NCBI RefSeq assembly: GCF_041410465.1
Contig: NZ_CP166961.1
Location: forward strand, 3,038,001-3,102,000
Length of the DNA: 64,000 nucleotides
Reading direction: 5' to 3'
Source of the DNA: Thalassotalea sp. 273M-4
Lineage (GTDB): Bacteria; Pseudomonadota; Gammaproteobacteria; Enterobacterales; Alteromonadaceae
In this document: piece after piece, positions 37,159 through 44,400 of the stretch
Position numbering within the stretch: position 1 is the first letter of the stretch
Layout of the letters: each line of letters opens with the position of its first letter
The notes under the pieces: model-generated
Seen by the model: the letters and a program-made list of their open reading frames with translations, nothing else
The model's database searches: none
What the model was told of the DNA's origin: nothing
Translations under genes and position numbers: made by a program

Positions 37159-39108
37159 TTACGATTGTTTCGTTGAAGGATAGAGCTTCTTAACTCCATG
37201 ATAGGGTTTATACAGCTCACCCCAAAAATAAGTATGCAAATCAGCTGCAACTGATTCAAGTCTGATTTCCACAAAAGCAGAGGTTGTTTCGAAAGCACCA
37301 AAGGCCATCATTTCTCGTAAATACATCTCATGATTATTGGAATTCAATTTCTCTGTTTGTAACAATGTTGCAAATGTATCTCTGGCTATAGCCCCTCTTA
37401 AAGGACCAAAACCTCTTTCTTCGCAAGCATGCAATGCTTGCTTAAACAGGTTTAATGCGGCTTTAAAGTCATTTAAAGCAATAAAATGTTTTGCCTTAGC
37501 GCAGAGGAGCGGTGCCTCCCAAGCATCAAACCCTGCATGTTGTTCGATGTTATCAAGCAGGTTTGATATCACTTTTTGACTATCGATTGGTCTTTTGTTT
37601 TTCGGTAGATCTAAAATATAGCCGCTTTCAAGCAATATAGCTCCCGCTTCTTGGAGCGATGTTTTAGCAACTTCATAAAGTCTTTTTATAGCAGCTTCCT
37701 TGATGCGGTAACCGTATGAGTTATCATTTGCAAATTTCGATATAACCCAGTAGTTATTTTCTTTTTGAAAAGCCCGCCAAGGAGCCCCTTTTCGAAGCAG
37801 TTTTTCTAATTCCTTTTCAGCTTTCGTTTCGTCAGCCCATAATTTTTGCTCAATCATTTTTTGCTTAAATACATCCAAGTTTGCTTCAGGATTTGAATCA
37901 AAGAGATCAGGGAGCGGTTGTTCACAATTCATTCGCTCAAATCGTTTTGTAAGTAGGTCTCCTAATAACGAGGAAGAATGTGCAAATCGGGAAGGGGCAA
38001 TGGACAAGAACAAACCATTTTTATCTATCTCTAATAAGTGTTCATCAAACCATTTATTCTCAGCATACTGTCCATGATTTAAACGAGATGCTTCAATAGT
38101 TAAGTTATAAACGTACTTGTACATATGACAAAGTTGCAGCACTTTATTTTTATTAACATCAGCGCAAATCGGGTCGACTTCAGGGCATAAAAATTTTAAA
38201 AGTCGTTTATAACCATCTTGGATAGCCTTCGCAAGATAAAGACGCTGGCGGATAATTTTAAAAGTGGGCTGAGCGTATCTAATAGCCATAAGCTTAATAA
38301 AGCTTTGGTTTTGATCACTACTTCCTTTGCCCTCTATAATTTTTTCAATAATACCGGTGTCAGTAATTGGAATCTCATGAGCTAGTAAGTCAACTGTTAG
38401 ATTTTTGTGCTTTATAAATGCAAGGACCTGCTGTAGTTGTTTTTTTTCATCTAAATTTTTATCTACACGTAAACAACCTTTAAACTCTAGCTGATTATCA
38501 TCAGAAAACGTTTGTTTGATAGTTTCCAAGCGCGGTACTTTACCTTTTTTCCAGTTATAGATATTTCTAATAACACTCTCTGTATTAGTGTTTTCCACAT
38601 TTAAATTTCGAAGTTGCTCGAGCCGTAGACCTAGCAGATCCAACAACCATGTACAGACTTGCTCCACAGGCATCATTACACGTGAACGATCTTCTGTTTC
38701 TGTGGGGAGATACCAAAAATAACCACCAGGCATTCCTTCATCGATGATATCCTCAAAGCTCCAGTTCGCTACGAATCGGGCAATACCGGGAATATAAGAA
38801 TGGCTAACTAGCTGCCAGACAACTTGCTTACTATTGGCATTAAATGTCCATATTTTATGTTCTAGCTCTTTTTGGAATTGAGCAAAATTTTCCATGTTGC
38901 CCATCAAATCTATACAAGCATCTCTATCCTTATTAATTTCCAAGGCTCTAAATATTCCATCCATAATTTCTTCGAATTGCTCATGATGTTTTTTCAACGG
39001 TCGCTTTAACTTTGCAAACGCAGATTTCTGTTTGCTTGTATAAGGTGGTAACTCAAGACTCTGGTGCACCTGTAAAAGTATTGATTCAAAAGATGGAATG
39101 CTGCTCAT
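37159..39108 (-). CDS. Unrecognised 649-aa island protein
   Basis: I do not recognise this family. The protein is soluble and mostly helical. Residues about 182-197 (NIYNWKKGKVPRLETI) look like the recognition part of an XRE-like helix-turn-helix. A TPR-like helical pair lies near residues 555-590 (ALNDFKAALNLFKQALHAC). No Walker, nuclease or membrane motif is visible. It is divergent from a 27-aa peptide gene across a 266-bp spacer with strong hairpins. Position in the variable part of a defence island suggests an accessory role, perhaps sensing or regulation. The 276-bp gap on its 3' side holds nothing I can support. Confidence 0.75.
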   Translation of the reverse strand: MSSIPSFESILLQVHQSLELPPYTSKQKSAFAKLKRPLKKHHEQFEEIMDGIFRALEINKDRDACIDLMGNMENFAQFQKELEHKIWTFNANSKQVVWQLVSHSYIPGIARFVANWSFEDIIDEGMPGGYFWYLPTETEDRSRVMMPVEQVCTWLLDLLGLRLEQLRNLNVENTNTESVIRNIYNWKKGKVPRLETIKQTFSDDNQLEFKGCLRVDKNLDEKKQLQQVLAFIKHKNLTVDLLAHEIPITDTGIIEKIIEGKGSSDQNQSFIKLMAIRYAQPTFKIIRQRLYLAKAIQDGYKRLLKFLCPEVDPICADVNKNKVLQLCHMYKYVYNLTIEASRLNHGQYAENKWFDEHLLEIDKNGLFLSIAPSRFAHSSSLLGDLLTKRFERMNCEQPLPDLFDSNPEANLDVFKQKMIEQKLWADETKAEKELEKLLRKGAPWRAFQKENNYWVISKFANDNSYGYRIKEAAIKRLYEVAKTSLQEAGAILLESGYILDLPKNKRPIDSQKVISNLLDNIEQHAGFDAWEAPLLCAKAKHFIALNDFKAALNLFKQALHACEERGFGPLRGAIARDTFATLLQTEKLNSNNHEMYLREMMAFGAFETTSAFVEIRLESVAADLHTYFWGELYKPYHGVKKLYPSTKQS

Positions 39109-39179
39109 TTGTAATCCTTATCAAATCTAATTCTCTTAATAATTGCATCATCAGCTCTCAGTGAATATGAAATATCGTG

Positions 39180-39323
39180 TCCCCCCTCATAAAAATATCT
39201 TCCCAAAAAGGGGGGAGCAGAAAGTTTCATGGTTAGAATAGGCTGTAGCTATTACGATTCAGTCATCAAGAGATTTGTTGAATAATAAATCCTTGTATGT
39301 ACTCAAATATACTGATATTTGAG
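39180..39323. repeat. Two inverted repeats in the 266-bp spacer before the 27-aa gene
   Basis: TCCCCCCT (39180-39187) pairs with AGGGGGGA (39209-39216) around 21 nt. CTCAAATAT (39302-39310) pairs perfectly with ATATTTGAG (39315-39323) around a 4-nt loop, overlapping a TATACT box (39308-39313). The second could be an operator in a promoter. Neither has a terminator-like T-run. Confidence 0.55.
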
Positions 39324-39374
39324 CCGTTAGTCAGGAATTAATAATTCATTTTCATTCAAAATAGGAGAAGTCTC

Positions 39375-39458
39375 ATGGGACAAAACCCAAACTGGCCAAG
39401 TAAAACAGGTAACCCTTCAGGTCCTGGCCGCGGCAACAACCCACCAAAGGGTAAATAA
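39375..39458 (+). CDS. 27-aa Pro/Gly/Asn-rich peptide gene
   Basis: The frame opens MGQNPNWPSKTGNPSGPGRG and ends with NNPPKGK and TAA. It is supported by a very good ribosome binding site (AGGAGA, 39363-39368) and by a hairpin 8 bp after the stop. It has no transmembrane or amphipathic helix; the peptide is basic, with 5 Gly, 5 Asn and 6 Pro among 27 residues. I recall similar NPNWPSKTGNPSG peptides from other marine islands but cannot verify. Function is unknown. Confidence 0.6.
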   Translation: MGQNPNWPSKTGNPSGPGRGNNPPKGK

Positions 39459-39465
39459 ACCAAAC

Positions 39466-39495
39466 AAAGGGGATGAGGCTACTCTCACCCCCTTT
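39466..39495 (+). terminator. Hairpin after the 27-aa gene
   Basis: AAAGGGG-A-TGAG pairs with CTCA-C-CCCCTTT (one A:C mismatch) around a 6-nt loop. No strong T-run follows. It likely ends or protects the short transcript. The following ~215 bp to the next gene hold no other gene. Confidence 0.6.
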
Positions 39496-39710
39496 CAATC
39501 AAAATCACTTCATTCACTCACAATAAAGTTCCATCACACTCCTGAAGGTTACATTTTTATTAGAGTTTTGAAAATCAACACTACATAAAAACAACTAACC
39601 ACCTACGGACAAGCTACTGATATACAACATTAAACTTGCCATAACCCAACTGAAAAGATACCATCAAATCACTACAAGGTTACGCAGTAATAAAGATTAA
39701 GGGAGATAAG

Positions 39711-40688
39711 ATGGCTGTAAAGGGGTTTAATTCAAAATGGTTTTCCGATATCTGTGAACGAGAAAGCTATTGGATACTGATGTACTTTATCTCTGAACAT
39801 TCTATCGACCAGCTTCAAGCTCATGCGAGCGTTAAAGATAGAGGCCGAATACTCGATAGTTGCGTCGATAATTGGCAACAGTATGGTAAGAATATTACGA
39901 AAGAAGAAAGCTCAAAACTTTGTTCAGATATCAAAATATTATGCAAGCAGTCAATACTTAAAGATCAAGAATTTGAATGGTTGGATAAAAATAACCCTAG
40001 AATGTGTTACTGGGCTTGGTTGTATGTGAACAAGTTTCCCCTACTCCCCCCCCAACCAATACAACCAAATCAGTATTCCCGCTACATGCCACGCTATACT
40101 CGCCCCCCATTACAACAAGTTAAACCTATACTAGACTATGGATCCACTATAGACCCTGTTTACCCAACAAATTCACAGGAACGAATCGATCAAGTCATTC
40201 GAGTTTTTGATTTTAATTTCCCGGGTGATGCGAATTACAAAAGACAATACCTTGAGAAAATGAAGACACAATGGGCTAGGTGTTTTGAGTTTAATAAGTT
40301 TCACCTTTGGTTAGAGCAAGACAATGAAAAACAAATCAAGTGGGCTTGGGACCACCTACCTCGTAATATATTTCATTACACTCAGCAGCCAACATCTGTT
40401 ACAGAGCAGTATTTAGCTATTGTCGGTGCTTTTGATACTTGGCATGATCATTTTGCTGTTCTTGAACAAATAGTGAGTAAAGCTAAGCGAGCATGGAGTC
40501 AAAAGAAACATAGAGATAAGCGAGGAGATAAAAAAGCTTACAGTTTCGTCATTTCTCAAGACGCAAAAAATAAGCTTGATACTATTGCACGTATTACCGA
40601 TAAAAAGCTTAGCGAAGTAATAGAAAAGATTATCGACCATGAATTAGATCGTCTAAAAAAATCTGGTAGTAACAATATCGAGATCTGA
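39711..40688 (+). CDS. Unrecognised 325-aa protein with C-terminal RHH-like domain
   Basis: The family is not recognised. Residues about 1-120 are helical and Trp-rich. A Pro/Gln-rich linker follows (PLLPPQPIQPNQY, near 120-150), then another Trp-rich helical part. Residues 274-325 read AYSFVISQDAKNKLDTIA, then a helix, and look like a ribbon-helix-helix DNA-binding domain. GGGAGAT precedes the ATG. It is the last island gene before attR (94 bp). It could regulate the right end or bind DNA during transfer. Confidence 0.7.
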   Translation: MAVKGFNSKWFSDICERESYWILMYFISEHSIDQLQAHASVKDRGRILDSCVDNWQQYGKNITKEESSKLCSDIKILCKQSILKDQEFEWLDKNNPRMCYWAWLYVNKFPLLPPQPIQPNQYSRYMPRYTRPPLQQVKPILDYGSTIDPVYPTNSQERIDQVIRVFDFNFPGDANYKRQYLEKMKTQWARCFEFNKFHLWLEQDNEKQIKWAWDHLPRNIFHYTQQPTSVTEQYLAIVGAFDTWHDHFAVLEQIVSKAKRAWSQKKHRDKRGDKKAYSFVISQDAKNKLDTIARITDKKLSEVIEKIIDHELDRLKKSGSNNIEI

Positions 40689-40690
40689 TT

Positions 40691-40710
40691 GGTGGGTGTA
40701 TTGGTGAGTA
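40691..40710. promoter_or_regulatory. Candidate right-end integrase arm sites
   Basis: TTGGTGGGTG-type motifs, GGTGGGTG (40691-40698) and GGTGAGTA (40703-40710), lie 72-90 bp inside attR and resemble those beside attL. This is the expected layout for arm sites of a P4-type integrase. Confidence 0.4.
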
Positions 40711-40781
40711 GAATCGTAAAAATCTTTAAAATTCAAAATAAATCACTGTATTTATTGAGAATCACAATGAGGCACACATTA

Positions 40782-40800
40782 AGATCCAAAATATAGAATA
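40782..40800 (+). other. attR of the yicC genomic island
   Basis: AGATCCAAAATATAGAATA matches attL in 18 of 19 bases. The next bases (…TAGAGTCCA at 40809-40817) also echo the sequence after attL (18844-18852). Confidence 0.85.
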
Positions 40801-40807
40801 ATATCCA

Positions 40808-41044
40808 TTAGAGTCCAAACACCTCCGCTAGAGCCCAGTCATACTGGGCTTTTGTGTTTTTAGTGCCTAAACATGTCTCCAAATTTAGTTGTCCGTTACA
40901 ATAAAAAATATAAGAACATGTTGGACACTGCCATTTAAGCCTTTCACGGTTGTTTGCCTCGATTGGAAATCCATTTTCCGGTTTAAAACGTTGAGCATTG
41001 GCTGGCAAGTTTTTTTGTTTTTTCTCTTTTCCTATATATCCCAT
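40808..41044 (-). CDS. Small Cys-rich protein next to attR
   Basis: This is a 78-aa ORF with a basic N-terminus and possible zinc ligands CPTC, then YCNG and a further Cys. AAGG lies 6 bp before the ATG. The stop is 8 bp outside attR. The codons near the C-terminus lie over a hairpin that looks like the former yicC terminator. It may be a real chromosomal gene or a chance frame. The family is not recognised. Confidence 0.42.
   Translation of the reverse strand: MGYIGKEKKQKNLPANAQRFKPENGFPIEANNRERLKWQCPTCSYIFYCNGQLNLETCLGTKNTKAQYDWALAEVFGL
40832..40861 (+). terminator. Probable original yicC terminator, now beyond attR
   Basis: Perfect 8-bp stem AGCCCAGT / ACTGGGCT with a 3-nt loop, followed by a T-rich run. 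Before integration it would have stood ~40 bp after the yicC stop, where a terminator is expected. It now serves the last island gene. Confidence 0.65.
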
Positions 41045-41471
41045 ATGCTACCTTGACCTATCGTTTTGCATTCTTTTTGATGACACTCTGAGCACAATGA
41101 ATAAAGGACTAAACGACGATAAATAATCTCTGCGATTTCCGCCAGCACTTACGGTCTATCAAATCATATAAAATACCAACTATTTTGCTATCTATATGTT
41201 ATTTACGTTCTTTTTTGCTCTAGATCACAAATAAGGCGTTGCCTCACATTTGCACATAAAGGATAATCCTGAGCTGCTATTTTGACGGGTATAGTTAGGC
41301 TTCTTTAATCTTTATATAAAATAAACAGCAAACCTATCAATTATTTAGCTTTCTTTGTTGGGATTTCCCCCGCTCCAGCCAAATCAATATTTGCAACACA
41401 GAGCCTTAATGGGCTTAAAAGTAAAACATTGCTATCTGGGTTTTTATTGTACTTTTTAATGTGAGACAGTC
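41045..41471. promoter_or_regulatory. 427-bp upstream region of the metallopeptidase, with a possible CRP site
   Basis: No gene is seen. At 41214-41229 TTTGC-TCTAGA-TCACA fits the CRP consensus TGTGA-N6-TCACA in the right half fully and in the left half in 3 of 5 positions, with the preferred TCTAGA centre. Carbon-status control of the peptidase is thus possible. The rest of the region shows nothing I can name. Confidence 0.35.
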
Positions 41472-44400
41472 ATGGATATTTTTAAAAAGAATCGGCTTCC
41501 TTTGGCGACTTTTTTGACGCTAGCCCTTACAGGGTGTTTTGATCGCGATAACACCAACAACAGTCTGCCAGTAGAATATGTCTTAAGAGCTCAAATCGGT
41601 GTCTTTACCGACAGCCCAGTTACTTCGGCACAGACTCAGGGCAGTAACGCAACATTTACACCAATCACCGGTGATGTGAAATGTAATGGTAACCCTGTTG
41701 ATGGGCAAGGTTACTTCGAATATCTGCGCTCTCAACAAGTTACCTGTAGATTGGGTAATGATATAACCTTAGGCACGTTTGATGGCAATAAATTAGCTGT
41801 TCAGACAGATGTTACACAAGAGGCCGCGGTTTTAAACATCTATAACAAAGAAGATAACCAAGTACTTGCCGATTTAGGTGAGACCAAAGCTGAGCAAGCA
41901 AAAATCACCTTTGAAACCGTATTTAATACGCTGAACGTGTGTAATACAGGCAAACTGTGCTTAGATGAAAATAGCTTAACTGAATCGGTTGATGTTGCAG
42001 GTACGCTTATTAAAGTGAGCGCACTTTTAACGGCAGTAACCGATAAAAAGACCGAAGAAATCGTACCTGGTGTTACGATACAGCAACTGAACAAAACCGA
42101 GTTACAAGGCTCTTTAGCGATTATTGAGAAAAATAATGGCGTAGTCTGTATCAGCGGTAACCCTGCTGGTGGTGTTGTAAACCCAGGCTTTATTTCTGCG
42201 CGAAAAGGCGAGTCGGTTGAATTTAATGTAATAGCAAAACAAGGCTATTACATTGAAACCATAGAAGGTTGTAGCGGAGAGTTTACTCCAAATACGCAAA
42301 CCGAGACGACATTTGTGGTTCACAATGTAGAATCAGCTTGTGATGTTGTTGCTTACTTTGCAAAAGAAGATGCTGCAGTGTCTTATGACATCAGCGCGAA
42401 CTTTAACCTAGAGCAAGGTATTGTATTACCTAAAAAAATTACCGTTGCAGAAGGCGAAACGGGTAGTTTTGCAATTACCCCTAAAGCGGGATTTGAAATT
42501 GACCGCATATTAGGTTGTGAAGGTAAGCTCGTTGGTAACGTATTTACCACGAATGAGGCTTTCAATGACTGTGATGTTAATGTAACGTTCGCTGAAATCC
42601 AAAATAAACCGGATACAGATACAAACCCTGATACAGGTACAAACCCTGATACAGATACAAACCCTGATACAGATACAAACCCTGATACAGATACAAACCC
42701 TGATACAGATACAAACCCTGATACAGATACAAACCCTGATACAGATACAAACCCTGATACAGATACAAACCCGGATACAGGTACAAACCCGGATACAGGT
42801 ACAAACCCTGATACAGGTACAAACCCCGGAGTTTACTATAATGTAACGGCAACGGCTGGTGTTGGTGGTAACATCAATCCAAGCACTGTAAGCGTTAAAG
42901 AAGGTCTGACCCATACGTTCACCATTACGCCAAAAACAGGTTATAAGATTGCATCGGTAACCGGTTGTGAAGGTACGTTACTGGACAATATATTTACCAC
43001 AGGCGCGGTAACTTCTGCCTGTGCAGTGAAGGCAACGTTTAAGAAGACAGTTCATAAGGTAACAGCCTCTGCTGCAGAAGGTGGTTCGATTACACCAGCA
43101 ATGGCCGATATTACTTATGGCTTAACACAAGACTTTATTATTACCCCTGAATTGGGTTACCAAATTGCTGATGTAATCGGTTGTGCTGGTACACTAAATA
43201 GCAATACCTTTACTACGGCCCCAGTAACGGCTGCCTGTGCAGTGAAGGCAACGTTTAAGAAGACAGTTCATAAGGTAACAGCCTCTGCTACAGAAGGTGG
43301 TTCGATTACACCTGCAATGGCCGATATTACTTATGGCTTAACACAAGACTTTATTATTACCCCTGAATTGGGTTACCAAATTGCTGATGTAACAGGTTGT
43401 GCTGGTACACTAAATAGCAATACCTTTACTACGGCCCCAGTAACGGCTGCCTGTGCAGTGAAAGCAACGTTTAAGAAGACAGTTCATAAGGTAACAGCCT
43501 CTGCTGCAGAAGGTGGTTCGATTACACCAGCAATGGCCGATATTACTTATGGCTTAACACAAGACTTTATTATTACCCCTGAATTGGGTTACCAAATTGC
43601 TGATGTAATCGGTTGTGCTGGTACACTAAATAGCAATACCTTTACTACGGCCCCAGTAACCTCTGCCTGTGCAGTGAAGGCAACGTTTAAGAAGACAGTT
43701 CATAAGGTAACAGCCTCTGCTGCTGAAGGTGGTTCGATTACACCTGCAATGGCCGATATTACTTATGGCTTAACACAAGACTTTATTATTACCCCTGAAT
43801 TGGGTTACCAAATTGCTGATGTAATCGGTTGTGCTGGTACACTAAATAGCAATACCTTTACTACGGCCCCAGTAACGGCTGCCTGTACAGTGACGACAAC
43901 GTTTGAAAAGCAAACCTTTGCTTTAACCACCACAGCGAGTGAAGGCGGCACGATATCACCTGAAAATGTTAATGTGGTCTATGGTACATCACAAGAGTTT
44001 ACGATTACTCCCGCAGAGGGTTATAACATTGAATTGGTAACCGGTTGTGAAGGTTTACTGGATGGTAATACTTTTACTACTGAGCCGGTGACTGCATTTT
44101 GTGATCTTAATGTCACATTTACTCCTGAGGTACTTTGGACTATTGATACCCGTGTAAATTCTGGTGGCACGGTATCACCGGAATTGCTAGCCGTTCTTGA
44201 TGGTAACACAGCAGAATTTCAAATTACCCCTAATGAAGGTTATATCATTGAATCTGTAGAAGGCTGTAATGGTGTCTTAACAAATGGTATTTATACCACG
44301 GGTGTTATTAACGCTAACTGTCAGATCACCACAAACTTTATCTCAAACGTCGACAAAGCGATCCAAATGCGAGATCACAGCTATGCCTCTGACGTTGAAT

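Larger units (their letters stand above)
18827..40800 (+). mobile_element. Integrated genomic island in yicC, ~22 kb, CP4/P4-like
   Basis: The boundaries are set by the att repeat at both ends, an integrase gene next to attL and a change of gene content. Core genes stand on both sides. The interior has typical island genes: P4-type integrase, AlpA, short RadC, DUF2787 protein, YfjJ/inovirus Gp2-like protein, a second tyrosine recombinase and a large putative defence operon. I see no phage structural genes and no conjugation machinery, so it may be mobilised in trans. Mobilisable islands of Vibrio such as MGIVflInd1 are known to use the 3' end of yicC. Whether this one belongs to that group is untested. 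Confidence 0.85.

Noticed and set aside
36993..37301. 102-aa minus-strand frame over the end of the 649-aa gene
   Set aside because: It overlaps a better gene in another frame and has no start signal or protein-like composition.
39109..39374. Retron non-coding RNA
   Set aside because: Hairpins are present, but no reverse transcriptase gene lies in the island.
42609..42824. CRISPR-like short repeats
   Set aside because: The units are tandem without spacers, in frame, and encode PDTDTN/PDTGTN.
42510..42914. Minus-strand frames with repeated LYLYQG or CIRVC units
   Set aside because: They are the reverse reading of the 18-bp repeat inside the metallopeptidase; low complexity and no ribosome binding site.
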